DNA of 64,000 bases from Fallopia convolvulus (Eukaryota; Streptophyta; Magnoliopsida; Caryophyllales; Polygonaceae). The stretch lies in contig OZ024735.1 of assembly GCA_964016875.1 (NCBI GenBank), positions 1,597,469-1,661,468 on the forward strand. Reading direction: 5' to 3'. The notes below the pieces were generated by a model. That model ran no database searches and was not told the DNA's origin. It saw only the letters and a program-made list of their open reading frames with translations. The stretch's first letter is position 1. The number at the start of each line of letters is the position of its first letter. Made by a program: the position numbers and the translations under genes. Below are positions 8,851 through 19,700 of this stretch, in pieces.

Positions 8851-9528
8851 CATTATTCACTTGCACGCAAAATTAAGGCAAAATTAAAAAACGCTCCCTT
8901 TGGGAGCCGACCCTAGTTCTCCTCCGCCGCTCCTCTTTTCTCCTCCGTCGCCTCCTCTTTTCTCTCATCTTCCCTAGTGCCTCACCATGTAATTCCGCCT
9001 GGTGTCTTCGGTTGGAGGCTTGTTCAAGCCCTCCTGCTCGCCACCTTCTCCTTTTTTTGCTTCTTTGCCTCTCGATTTCATTCTTTCCCCCTTTGTTTAT
9101 CCTTCAATTGACCCTTTAGGGTTTGGTTGATGCGAGATCTGGTTGTTGTTAGATCTTGTCGTCTCCCTTCCCCTATTGAAACTTCCATCTTTGGTTTGCT
9201 TCCTGATGTTCTGTTTGCTGGTTTCTAGTCTTGCGTCCCTGTTTGGGATTTCTCTTTATTTGAGAAATCTTGGGCTGAGATTCTTGTTTCTCCGAATTTG
9301 AAGATTCGAAAATTGAAGATTTGAAGTTTTGAAGTTTTGAAGATTTGCAGATTTGCAGATTTGAAGCCTTAAAATTTGTTATGCATAGATTTGGTTTGTT
9401 GTTGTATTTTCAAGATCACCATCTACTAGATGCTGATGTAGGTTAGCCTTGCTTTTTCCTGGTAGCCTAGTGGTTGTCATCATTGTTGTTGTTGCAATAA
9501 TATAAAAAAAAAAACATTATTCACTTGC
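8851..9528 (+). mobile_element. Poly(A) retroposon with 14-bp target-site duplication
   Basis: CATTATTCACTTGC occurs exactly at 8851-8864 and 9515-9528. Between the copies lies a 650-bp segment that starts near 'acgcaaaattaagg', passes through a CT-rich leader-like part (8915-9080) and a GAAGATTTG-type short repeat (9298-9368), and ends in an A11 run (9504-9514). An identical flanking duplication next to a 3' poly(A) is the signature of target-primed reverse transcription by LINE machinery. No reverse transcriptase is encoded. It could be a deleted LINE (5' UTR joined to 3' UTR), a large SINE, or the retroposed copy of a host RNA. Confidence 0.75.
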
Positions 9529-9847
9529 CATTTTGTGTGGAAGCGTGCTTCATCATCCTTCGACTTGGATTGTCTTCTCCTCTGATGGGCTTAAATAAAT
9601 TTCCGCTGATGGGCTTGTGAACACCGGGCCCAACATGCCAAAGCTCGATCGATGTGTTTCACTTTGAACGAAGGAGTTGATGCTACATGGTGACATGATG
9701 GACGAACAGTAATATCAAAAAATAAAATGTGAAAAGAGTTTCTCTACCTACAAAACTTTATATAGTGCTGTTTGATTAATGAGATTGCACGAGCGGATTG
9801 GACACTAGTGGGAGACACCAAAAAGTCTCGTTTAACATATTTCATAT

Positions 9848-10059
9848 ACCAATAATCAATTGGTCTAGTGGTATGAGGTGTTAGGCTCCTTAAGCGTTTG
9901 TTCAAGAGGTTCGAAGTTCGAATTTTCCTGACGGCGTGTATGGAAAAAATTGAATTGGGAGGGTCGCCTCCAATAATGGGCCTCTGCAGTACCCGGTTCG
10001 GACGTAGATTAGCCTCGATTAATCGAACCGAGCGAGAGATCAAAAAAAATATATTCTTC
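9848..10059 (+). mobile_element. tRNA-derived SINE (Au-like)
   Basis: A tRNA-type A box TGGTCTAGTGG at 9861-9871 and a B box GGTTCGAAGTTC near 9909 lie about 40 bp apart, as in a pol III promoter. They are followed by a tRNA-unrelated body ('cctgacggcg', 'atgggcctctgc', 'acccggttcgga') and a short A-rich tail (10042-10049). The body resembles the Au SINE family from memory. An imperfectly placed TTTCATAT at 9840-9847 and 10060-10067 may be the target-site duplication. Confidence 0.65.
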
Positions 10060-10067
10060 TTTCATAT

Positions 10068-10450
10068 TAGTACTACGTGACTGTATACGGTGTACTAGAA
10101 TTTAAAGGGGAAAGATATAGAAAGAAAAAGTGAAAAGAAGATTCCGATGCAATACTTATTACTACAAATTAAATGACGATGGAGGCTTAGTATGGGTAGC
10201 CAATCTCTCTTATCGAAAGGAATAGGAAAAGTTTTCACAACTTTTGAGGAGTGCCAAAGTTTAATTAGACTACCTCCCACAAGAAGAAATCATAATTACT
10301 TCCTTAAAGGTTTCTCCTTATTGATGGCTTCTATAAACGTTGACTTGTTTCTGATGATCGTAATACAAATTTGCATTTTTGTTGATAAATTTGCATTCTG
10401 ATCGTTTCTATCGAAGCAGTAGGCTGTTAATATGAGGGTGCACACGTTCG
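10068..10450. other. Intergenic AT-rich sequence
   Basis: No supported gene, RNA or repeat was recognised here. The ORFs present are short and lack any recognisable domain. Confidence 0.4.
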
Positions 10451-11028
10451 TATTTAATCTCTACTTTCAGATATGAAAATGACATATAGGTCCCGTTAAT
10501 TGGGTAAGCGAAGAGGGGCGGTCACTACGGGCCCCTAAAATATAAAGGCCTCCAAATAGAAAATTACGGCCAATTAAAGTTAAAAAAGTTCATTAAGGGG
10601 TCTTCGAACATTTAGTCAAGCGGTTAAAACTTTATGATAGTACCATTAGGTTTTTGTTTCGACTCCTAAGAGTAGTGTTCAAGACCAAAAAAAGTCTACT
10701 AATACTAAAAAAGGCCCATTGATTATCCGATGTAAAAAATAAAATAAATAAAAATTGTATGGGAATGCCTATTTATTTATTATATTAAAAAAGACCCATT
10801 TATTTGTTAAGTTAAAGGGGCCTCAAATTTTATTTCGCCCTAGGGCCCTTGAAATATATAAGACGGACCTGATGACATATATTTTCAACCCGTCCCCACA
10901 AGTGCAACTGGCCTGTTCGTGTGCATACACGTGTTGGACCCACCACGGGATTCCATCCTAAAATCAATTGACTATAAGAGGATAGGGATCTTATTTAATC
11001 TCCACTTTCAGATATGGGAATGGCATAT
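10451..11028. repeat. Segment flanked by about 37-bp imperfect direct repeats
   Basis: TATTTAATCT at 10451 with the following bases to about 10487 is repeated at about 10992-11028. The four visible differences are all transitions. The interior contains a SINE-like head (10610-10666) and GGGCCCC/GGGGCC words. It could be an old tandem duplication or the ends of an inserted element. Confidence 0.5.
10605..10740 (+). mobile_element. Possible tRNA-derived SINE head
   Basis: TAGTCAAGCGG (10613-10623) fits the A-box consensus, and GTTTCGACTCC (10656-10666) differs from the B-box consensus at one position. An A-rich region follows at about 10730. It is short and decayed. Confidence 0.35.
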
Positions 11029-11194
11029 TCTCAACAGTTTCAAAGATATGGTGGATTTGTTTTGCGGATATTCTTATTTATATTAACCATAATAAGTTAA
11101 TAAAGATGAAGGGACTATGTTTTGATCGTAATTCATAAGATTTGATTTGTATTTTATGGGCTAAGGGGAAGGGATGCTAGTTTTGTTTTGGTCA

Positions 11195-11395
11195 TTGTCA
11201 TTCCAGTTCAGCGGAGAGCTTTGCTCTATCAAACGCTTACGTCTAGAGTTCGAGTCTCGCAAGGACCCCTTTATTTTTGGGTGAGATCTGCTCTCCCAAC
11301 AAGTTCATTTCTCCTCCACTGAGAATCGAACACTCGACCTCAACGAAGGGACGCGTAGTCCCTCCCACTACGCTCCATGCTTGTTGGTGTAAGGG
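11195..11395. mobile_element. Two converging SINE-like heads
   Basis: On the + strand, AGAGTTCGAGTCTC at 11245-11258 resembles a B box with 'gttcagcggag' upstream. On the - strand, the complement of 11321-11335 reads GAGTGTTCGATTCTC, another B box, with 'gcgtagtggg' (complement of about 11365-11376) in the A-box place. Both are weak and undated. Confidence 0.3.
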
Positions 11396-11399
11396 ATGC

Positions 11400-12298
11400 T
11401 GGGTGCTTCTCTCTTACTTGACGACGCTGTTTGGGAACTCGTTCTGGCCTAGAGGGCTCTCTGGTTAGGGTTGAATGTGATGCAATTTGCAACATACAGA
11501 TTGGTGTTGGACCGTGAATGGGCCAAATCTGTACTACTGGGTCAACAGAAACACAGACCCAACCAACGTATCATGGCCCACTTTATTAAGCCCATTGTCC
11601 TTTCTTTTCGGTTTAGTTCCTGAAATCTCTCTTCTCCATAATGAAATTGAAATAACGTATAATGAATGTAATTTGTTAAAAAAAAGAGGAAGAAATAGCA
11701 TGGAAAATATACTACAGGTGAACTACTCTACTCTGAAGGATCGATCGATGTACTTTGTAGTCAAGCAATAGTTGAAATTAAATAGTCAAAGAGGCAGCTA
11801 CACGACGAGGTACGTTAAAATTCAATTCTCTTTAAATATACTCGTATCCCTACTGGCACCATGTGCTTTGTAGTTCCTTCGAGCAAAAACCTATTTTACG
11901 TTTTAGTCAACTAGCTACAAGTCAATCACCTGAGGAATGGGTACCGAATTCTCAACTTCGTTGAATGAAACGTCGTTACGTCGGTGTCAAAAATACTAGA
12001 GTATATAAATAGTAAATACGGAGTATTTATTTTACCAAAATTGAACATTACTTGAACGAAATTGAATCACTCGTCTTCTTCATAGAAATTACTGTAATGT
12101 TACAGTAACACATAGATAGGAGTACATAAATATCATTAATAAATTAATAATTATATAATACAAGAGATCGAATTGAACATCAAATCACACCTCTAAAACG
12201 TGAGGCCCCCGCCCCACCTTGAGTTGTTCCCTTTAATCTTATCCCCAAATCCTTTCTAAATCCCGCCTGCGTCCCCCTTTTTTCCCCAGGTCAATTTT
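11400..12298. other. 3' flank of the acyltransferase gene
   Basis: No gene recognised. It contains AT-rich sequence and a TACGGAGTA word (about 12017) common at Stowaway remnants. TTTATT at 12026-12031 (AATAAA on the minus strand) could serve as a polyadenylation signal about 270 bp after the stop codon of the minus-strand gene. Confidence 0.4.
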
Positions 12299-13675
12299 TT
12301 AATCCATCAACCGACCGACGTAATTCATAAACTCGGGGTCGCGTTCCAGGGCGGCCATGGTGTCGGGCGCGAGCACCACCTCCAAGTCGACGGCCCCGTT
12401 GCCGTGGCGGCCGGGAAACGCGGAGATCTTGCCGTCGAACTTGTTGGCCTTGCCGCTGCGCACGGCCACCGGCCTCCCCCAGCCGAAGTCGTTGTCGTAC
12501 ATCGGGAACCTCGGGGAGCTGCCCATGGTGATCATGGCGCCGTCGAAGTTCCCGAGCGGGAAGCAGCGCGGGTCCCTCTCCCACGCCTCCACCCCCTTCC
12601 TCACCTTCCCGTCGACGTGCGCTACCACGTTCCGGTGCAGCTGCTCCGCGCTCCACCCCAGCCCCCGCGCCTCCACCTCCCCCGCCTCCGCCACCGTCGG
12701 GATGCTCTGGATCGCGTTCCCGAAGTAGAGCGCCTCCATCTTCGGATCCACCCTGTGCCGGCAGTTCACCGCCATCCGGAACGTCGTCGGCTTCGTCGCC
12801 GGCAGCTTCCTGGCGCGCGTGACGCACCGCCACAGCAGCGCGCTGAGGGACTGGAAGGACGAGATCTCCGCCCTCCACGTGTCGTTGATCCCTTTCCCCA
12901 TTCTCTCCTCGGTCACGACGCCCTCCACGCCGTTTATTGATCTCACCTCTTCGTTGGCTTTCTTCTTGAGCGCCGAGATCGATTCGCGGCTGAAGTGGAA
13001 GATCCGCTCCCGGATCGGGTCGTCGCTGGAGAACGTGACCTCCGGGCGGCCGCCGGGGAACCGGAGGACGGCCTCCGTCGAGAAGACGTTGTGGCGGGAG
13101 AAGCACGGCTGCCGGGAGACCTTCTCGGCGCGGCAGATCTCGGCGAAGGTGTTGAAGAAGTTCCAGAAGGAGGTCCCGTCGACTACGGCGTGGTTGACGG
13201 AGCATCCGATGAAGACACCGTCGGCGAGCTCCGTGACCTGGACGGCGGCGATTGGCTTGGAGTGGCCGTCGTAGCTGAGCGTGTCGTCGAAGGCGAAGAA
13301 GCGCCTGAAGACCGCCGGTATGTCGCCGTCGGCGGCAGGGTAAACGTGGCGGACGGGGAGGGAGGGGGCACGGGCCTGGACGAAGAGGACGCCGGCGTCG
13401 GAGCAGGAGATGGAGACCTGGCCGGTGGCGGCGTCGGTGGAGAGGCGGCCGGCGAGGGGAGGGAAGACGGAGAGGGCCTTGGAGAGGGAGAGCTTGAGGA
13501 GGGAGTCGGAAGGGGGCTTGCCGGAGAAGAGGCAGCCCTTCTGAATGTACTGACAGGTCAGCATGGGGAGGTCGGAGACAGAGAGGCGCATGGATTTGAA
13601 CGGGGATTCGGCGTCAGGGACGACGCTGCATTTCGAAACTATCGTAACCGATTCGTAGTAATCGGAACAAGGCAT
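12299..13675 (-). CDS. BAHD-family acyltransferase
   Basis: An intact, intronless 458-aa frame from ATG (complement of 13673-13675, adenine at -3) to TAA (12299-12301). BAHD enzymes transfer acyl groups from CoA thioesters to hydroxyls or amines, in the cytosol. The catalytic HXXXD motif is HAVVD (residues 162-166, in 'CSVNHAVVDGTSFW') and the structural DFGWG motif is at 396-400 ('YDNDFGWGRP'). 'RMAVNCRHR' (300-308) and 'YFGNAIQSIPT' (317-327) are also family-typical, and the length is usual. The opening 'VSKCSVVPD' and 'LSVSDLPMLTCQYIQKG' resemble, from memory, the uncharacterised At3g50280 / EPS1-like clade rather than the HCT or rosmarinate synthase clade. Substrates cannot be told from sequence. 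It is much more GC-rich than its surroundings, notably at third codon positions. No neighbouring host gene is visible. Confidence 0.95.
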   Translation of the reverse strand: MPCSDYYESVTIVSKCSVVPDAESPFKSMRLSVSDLPMLTCQYIQKGCLFSGKPPSDSLLKLSLSKALSVFPPLAGRLSTDAATGQVSISCSDAGVLFVQARAPSLPVRHVYPAADGDIPAVFRRFFAFDDTLSYDGHSKPIAAVQVTELADGVFIGCSVNHAVVDGTSFWNFFNTFAEICRAEKVSRQPCFSRHNVFSTEAVLRFPGGRPEVTFSSDDPIRERIFHFSRESISALKKKANEEVRSINGVEGVVTEERMGKGINDTWRAEISSFQSLSALLWRCVTRARKLPATKPTTFRMAVNCRHRVDPKMEALYFGNAIQSIPTVAEAGEVEARGLGWSAEQLHRNVVAHVDGKVRKGVEAWERDPRCFPLGNFDGAMITMGSSPRFPMYDNDFGWGRPVAVRSGKANKFDGKISAFPGRHGNGAVDLEVVLAPDTMAALERDPEFMNYVGRLMD

Positions 13676-13784
13676 TTTTGTTGCTTTTCTTTTTTCCTTT
13701 TATCTGGGGTATTAGCTAGCTAGCCAGCCCAGCCAGGTGGAACTGTGCAAGTGTTTTTGATTTGGTTGGGGGACTGGCTGGGGG

Positions 13785-13794
13785 TTTATATATA
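13785..13794 (-). promoter_or_regulatory. TATA box of the BAHD gene
   Basis: The minus strand reads TATATATAAA about 110 bp upstream of the ATG, a normal distance for a plant core promoter with a short 5' UTR. Confidence 0.6.
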
Positions 13795-14053
13795 GGAAGG
13801 GAGGTGCATGAACCTGGGGAGAAGTTAGTTTGGGTGGTTAGGCTTCTTGTCGGATTATTTCATCATCATGTAATCCAATGGGGATTGCCATTTATTTAAT
13901 ACGGAGTATAAAATTGCTATCTGGACTGGCCGCCACCACAAAACAGAGAGATTGCACTGGCATTGCTAGTCTGCTAATGCTCCCTTTCCTTTTCCTTCCT
14001 CCACTTTAATGAATTGTTTTCGGATGTACATCATACACTATATATTATTTATA
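13795..14053. promoter_or_regulatory. Upstream region of the BAHD gene
   Basis: About 260 bp between the TATA box and the first MITE. A TACGGAGTA word lies near 13900. No specific operator was recognised. Confidence 0.35.
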
Positions 14054-14690
14054 CTCTCTCTCCGTCCCATAATATAGGATGTACTTTACAGTCACTTATA
14101 AATAATACTTTTAATTTTATACTCCTTCTATTTTATAATACTTTTTTTTTACCCATTTGAATACTATTAATAAAATTACCAAAAATACTACTCCCTCCTT
14201 TTTTTAAAACATGTCTTTTTAGCCAATTTTCCATTTTCATAAAATATGTCCTTTTAATTTTTTTTCCCACATTTTTTTAAATTTATCCCTACTTTATAGG
14301 AATAATAATCACTTTAAACAATTTTCGAGGAGTTAGGAGTACACATTTTTCCAAATGTAGGGGTAATTTGGGTAAAAAAATCATTCCTTAATAATCGTGT
14401 AGTGGCCTAAAAGGACAACTTTTGAGAAACGGATGGAGTATTATCCTCATTTATTAAGAAAATTATCAAAAATACTATTATACTCTCATTTATTATTTTA
14501 CTTTATTAAAAACCTTTACTAACAACCGATTAATAATTATAAGGGTAAATATGTAAATAAAGACCAAAATAGCTAAAAAGACATGTATTATGGAATAAAA
14601 ATTGAAGGCTAAAAAGACATGTATTATGAAACGAGGAATAAAAATTGAAGGCTAAAAGAACATGTATTATGAAATGAAGGGAGCACTAAT
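14054..14690. mobile_element. Nested Stowaway-type MITE cluster
   Basis: An outer element begins CTCTCTCTCCGTCCC after TA (14052-14053) and appears to end near 'gaagggagcac' at about 14677-14687. A second element is nested inside (14191-14438). The right part has three imperfect copies of a unit with 'gctaaaaagacatgtatta' starting at 14572, 14608 and 14651. TA flanks and CTCCCTCC-type ends are Stowaway (Tc1/mariner) hallmarks. No transposase is present. Confidence 0.6.
14191..14438. mobile_element. Stowaway MITE with TA duplication
   Basis: The left end CTCCCTCCTTTTTTT matches the complement of the right end (CTCCATCCGTTTCTC). Both sides continue into similar '(g/a)ca tgtc(c)ttttagcc' sequence. 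TA dinucleotides at 14189-14190 and 14439-14440 give the duplicated target. It is 248 bp long. Confidence 0.8.
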
Positions 14691-15019
14691 TATTGTCGAA
14701 GTTGTTTGTTAAATGGGGAAAAAATTCATATATTAGTTTTAAAATAAACTTTTATTTGTAAACATTTTTTTCTGAAATTTATTTGTAAACATTTACACAC
14801 GATGCAAAATGATTAATGAAATGAATAGAAATAGTAGAAATTTTAATCTAAACGAAATATTGTATTTTCATGTATACTTAATTACTATCCACTAAAAGCC
14901 TTCAAATTTTGCATTCTCAATCTCATCAATCACTCTTCAATCCCAAGATGCTCAATTCATGTTTCCATATATTTGATCATTCTTTTTCGTGTAATTTGAA
15001 AGATTTCTTCTATTTTTTG

Positions 15020-15500
15020 TAGGGGTGTTCAATAGGTCGGGTTGCATGCAACCCGCACTAATCTGACCCGCAAATTGCGGGTTGCAGGTCAACCTGCGAC
15101 CTGTGCGGGTTGGGTCGCAGGTCAATTTTTTTATTTTGCGGGTCGCGGATCGGGTCGGGTCCAACCTACAGGTCGTGGGTGGGTCGACCCGCAACCCGCA
15201 ATATTTTTTTAAAAAATGTATATTTTTATAATTTTATTAATATAGAAAGTTTTTTTTATAAAAATCATTGGATTTAAGGGTCGACCCGCAAACCCGACAA
15301 TTTTTTTTTAAAAATACACATTTTTAGGTTAAAAAAAAATTTCTAGGTAAAAAAATCATTTTGACCCGATTGACTTAGTCAAACGGGTCAAGCGGGTCGA
15401 CGTGCAACCAAACCCCGTTTGAACGTGACCCGCGAGTCAATAGTAATTTTTTGGCAGGTCGCGAGTCAACCCGACCCGACCTGACCACTAAGCATCCCTA
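15020..15500. mobile_element. hAT-type non-autonomous element with GGGTCG repeats
   Basis: The ends are TAGGGGTGTTCA (15020) and, on the complement, TAGGGATGCTTA (to 15500). Flanks ATTTTTTG (15012-15019) and CTTTTTTG (15501-15508) form an 8-bp duplication with one mismatch, the hAT length. The interior is packed with GGGTCG/GACCCG words in both orientations. Related copies lie at 43267 and 62251. Confidence 0.75.
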
Positions 15501-15508
15501 CTTTTTTG

Positions 15509-16713
15509 CTTAGCAGTGGATGAAATTGTGATGTGCTCATTTAATAATTAAAGACTTATATAGTGAGAAAATTAATAGAATAGGAAAGATTAGAAATTAA
15601 TTTTGATCTTATCTTTTGTTAGTCATAATACCAAAAGTTGTGTTGAAGTAATTTTTAATTATGTGTAATACCAAAAGTTAATGATACATTTTATTATTTT
15701 TATATGTAATACCAAATATTGCAAAATTAATAATTTTAAATTAAGAAAAATAATTATTGAGCAATATTGAAGTAGATAAGGTTTTAAATACAAAAGGTTT
15801 TTAACATTTATTAGGTTTTAAGGATAACTTTACATGTTGCAAGATATTTATGAGCAACTTCAAGTCTTTTTTTTTGTTAATTTAATAAATGTTTGTGTTT
15901 AATATAAGATAAAATGATGAACTTTTCCTATTCGTACACAAGAGTAACGAGGGTGTTTCAGGTGGAAACAAGTCTTAACTTGAACACTGAGAATCAATGT
16001 GATCTGTTAGATTAACAAAATCAATGGCCCAAAATCGAAAGTAAGCTTAGTCTGAAATATAGGGTAAAAAGTTAAGACGATGACATTTTTGTAGATACTA
16101 TCAAATACCAACCCAAAATCAACTTTTGTCATATTTCAATAGAAGGGGACGAGTCTTTTCTCAAACTCGCTCAAACACAAATCACTTCTTCCCCGTTCTC
16201 AAATGAATCAACGACGCTCTAGCTCAAATATCCAACCTTCATCTCTAAATAAAAGAAGTTTCAATCCATTGCAATGGTAGATGAAGAGAAATGATCTTCG
16301 ACATGTTCTAAACTTTCTCTTTTGAATTTTGGATTCTAGGGTTCATAAGTGGAATTTTTGAATTGTGAATTTCGAACCTATTTTGGGGGTTATAATTTGC
16401 TTTTATGTTGAATGACAAATCATACATGTTAAGTCTCAAATTCAGTTATAAACTAAAGTAATAGTTAGTCAGCTTGCAAATATTCAGTTATTTAGCGTTG
16501 AGCAGATGAAGAATGGTTTTCAATTAAAGTATTTCTTTGCTCAAAAGAAGGGATTCGTCATTTGTAGTGTCTGCACTATTTTATCTAAGTTCATGTGTTT
16601 TATCTATATGTTCATGTTTTATTATGTGAAGGATTTTGTAAGGGCATTGAGTTATGTTGAGCGTGCGAACAAATTAAAGAACTCTTACATACCAATCAGG
16701 TTCGAAGGTAAGC
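15509..16713. other. AT-rich sequence before the Copia fragment
   Basis: No gene is supported. No LTR matching the one at 21429 was found, so the Copia element to the right looks 5' truncated. An ORF at 16506-16730 has no recognisable domain. Confidence 0.4.
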
Positions 16714-19700
16714 TTGGATGTTGTGCCTAATAGTTCCTCTATGACCTCAAACCCTAATAATTTGCATGATTACCGAATAATTAGGGATAGAAAGCCAAGA
16801 ATCGAGATTCCCATTAGGAGATTAATGTTGTTTGTTGAGTTTTCTAATTTGGCTTCTATTGTGAACTTGATAAAGTATTCTTTTCTTGCTGTTGAGCATG
16901 TTGTGAAGACCTTTACTCCTAAGACTTATAAAATTGCCATGAAATGCTTGCATTCTTAAAATTGGATAAGTTCCATGAAAGAGGAAGTTATGTATGCTAA
17001 CAATACTTCAGTCCTTATTTCCAAGCCAACCAATATTATACCAATTGAGTATAAATGGATTTATAATTTTAAAAGATGGTGCTCATACGAGAGATCTACC
17101 AAGGTATAAATCTAGGCTTGTTGCTAAAGGGTTCGCTTAAAATGAGGGCATAGATTACATATGATATTTAAACACCCCCTTCCTACCCTGGAGGTATTAC
17201 CGCCAGTAACCCCGATTAAGACTAAACCGAAGCTACCCAAGGCTTTAAAATGACTGAATAAACTTAAAAATTCAAAAGCTGGAGTCATTCAAAACAGAAA
17301 TATGAAAATGGAAGACCACAAAATGTTGTAAAAGAACTTAATCTTTATTATTTGACAACTCCAACTTTACAAAGTTTAAGAAAACGTTACAACGGAATAA
17401 ATACAAATAGTCCTATAACAACATTAGCTTTGTAGTGGCCCAACCATAAACTTCGCTCAAACACAACTTCTGGAAACTTTTCTTCAACTTCTTGATCCAC
17501 TTCTCAAATCAACTTCCAAGAAATACCTGATGTGTCGTATACAACGGTGGACACCAGCCGACCATGCAATTGAATAAGGCGGTCGGGTTAGTCTAATGAA
17601 AGACTAAGCAAGTGAACAAAATGATTGGTTCTTATGGTAGTGACTAAACATATTGGCATCGTAATCCGAATGATAACCGGTCGATGATCCAACAGTTAGT
17701 AGTCCGATAGAAGATAAGGATGAGGCATGCATATTCAAGAGATAGGACACCACAGCTTGTGGTTCCTTAACGAAACATGAACAATTGTTGGGAACTCATA
17801 TTAATCACAAAACATTTTGAAAAGCCTCCATCGACTAATCAGATTGGCTTAATCAAGGTTTGATTAAGAACCATTCATAACCGGGAGCAAGAATGGCTTT
17901 CCGATTGGACTAACCATTCAGGTATATTAATGTGCCTAACGCACTTATCTTATATTACTTTCAAAACTTTTGACAAACAAGTTGGTGATTCATAATCGGC
18001 TCAAACTACTGCCGAAATATTTTGGTATTGTAGAGATCATCGGAGTATTTCATCCATGGTCATCTACCGTGTACCAAGATCACATGACTTAAGCTATCCT
18101 TGATCTTTCATTTGCATATGGTGATGTAGAGATCAAAGAGGCCTATTACCCTGTCGTCTACACTGCACCGTGCCAAACTTGCACTTAGCTAGAGTGCGCA
18201 TCACCCCTCTCACACGAAGAGCAGGGGAAGAGTCATGACCCACCATTAGGATTAGGCCCCTCCTAATGTAATTTTCTTTTAAAGAGAGGATATGGAACCA
18301 CGTTCCCCTCCCTGAAGCTACCTTAATAAACAACAAAGTCTCAGCGAGAGACAACATACAAGGTCGCACATAACGGACCTAAATCCAGTTCTAGCGCAAA
18401 CTGAATAAACAACATGGTCATTAATTCTAACAAATATAACAACTTATCATATTTTATTAAGCACACAAGTTGTTCCCAACACAAATATTAAATGGGTTCA
18501 ATTCCTCATTTAATAACAATAATGCAAGAGAGAACCGTTCACTTGCCTTAGAAGGCGTGCTCAACGTCCTTAGCAAATCAACATTAATCTTTATCACCCT
18601 TCTGCCAAATATAACAAAATATTTCTCAACAACGAGCTCATGGATACACTTCTTAGTTGTATTCTCAACTCCTATAACTTTGTAATCGATAAACGATTTG
18701 ATTTCGTATATCGACGTATAACAAATCCTTAGTTATCATGCTTTAAGGAGCCATCTTGGCGAATTTATAACTAATTATCCGCTTCACTTTTGAAATAATT
18801 TTCTAAATAAAAATTGTTCATTAGCAACCGTTCTTAAAGGTGACAAAATCTCGGATCAAACGGATTAACAAAGAATCCCGAGTAATTATCTGAAGTCCTT
18901 TACCTGCCAATCGGTATCAAAACTTGTATTCGCTATAACTGAAGATCCGGACGTCCGTTTCACGAGCGGTTTGAACTTGTGAGACCGTATCAACTTCAAG
19001 ATTATAAAAACCATAAATTTAATTAGCAAAGCTGAATCAAAAGGTCCTTACGGTGGCTCCACAACCAATCCGCTAATTAATTTCGATCGTAATTACCTTC
19101 ACTTGAGCCCATGGCTCGTTTGGCTCGATAGTGGCTCGATCCCCGAGCCCAAGGGTGGCTGGGTGTTTCTCGGTGGTGGCTCTCGGGGTGGGTGGTGGTC
19201 GGAGGAGCTAGTGATCGCCAGCGACGTCGCGCGGCGAGGCAACCAGATGACCGGCAGTGTGGAGTTCCTTCTTCCGAGTACGTCGCTCCTCCTGATTTGT
19301 CCACTGGTTCTGGCTCCTTTCTGCAGCAGCACGAGCCCACAAACCAAGAGAAGAAGAAGGTGAGGTGAAGGAGGAGATGAGGAGGAGGTAGGGGAAGAGA
19401 GGATAGATGTTGCGGTGAAGAATCGCTCCCGAGTCCGTCGTTGTTCCAAGCTCTCTCTCGAACCCTCCCTTTATTTCTCACCACCTGAACATACATATCC
19501 AATAACAACAAAAGTCGGCTTTTCCTTCCACACTAAGGCAAAGAAAGAGATGGGTTTTAAAACAAAACCCGTCTCGGAACGGAATTCGCGTTAAAGCGGT
19601 AAAATTATGTACCTCGGGTGGAAAAACTTACTAAATACAAAACGTCCCGTAAATTATGTAGACCAATAAAACCAATTTTCCATGATTTTATCTTGCTACC

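Noticed and set aside
9853..9925. A functional tRNA gene
   Set aside because: A and B boxes are present, but the cloverleaf arms are not maintained and a SINE body with A-rich tail follows.
10510..10872. A hAT element between 'ggggcggtc' and 'gacggacctg'
   Set aside because: The supposed inverted ends match poorly and no 8-bp duplication was found.
12404..13723. Long open frames on the + strand and in other minus frames across the acyltransferase (e.g. 12404-12940, 12995-13723, 12291-13205)
   Set aside because: They are shadows of a GC-rich coding sequence. Their proteins are Arg/Gly/Pro-rich without domains, while the 458-aa minus frame has both BAHD motifs.
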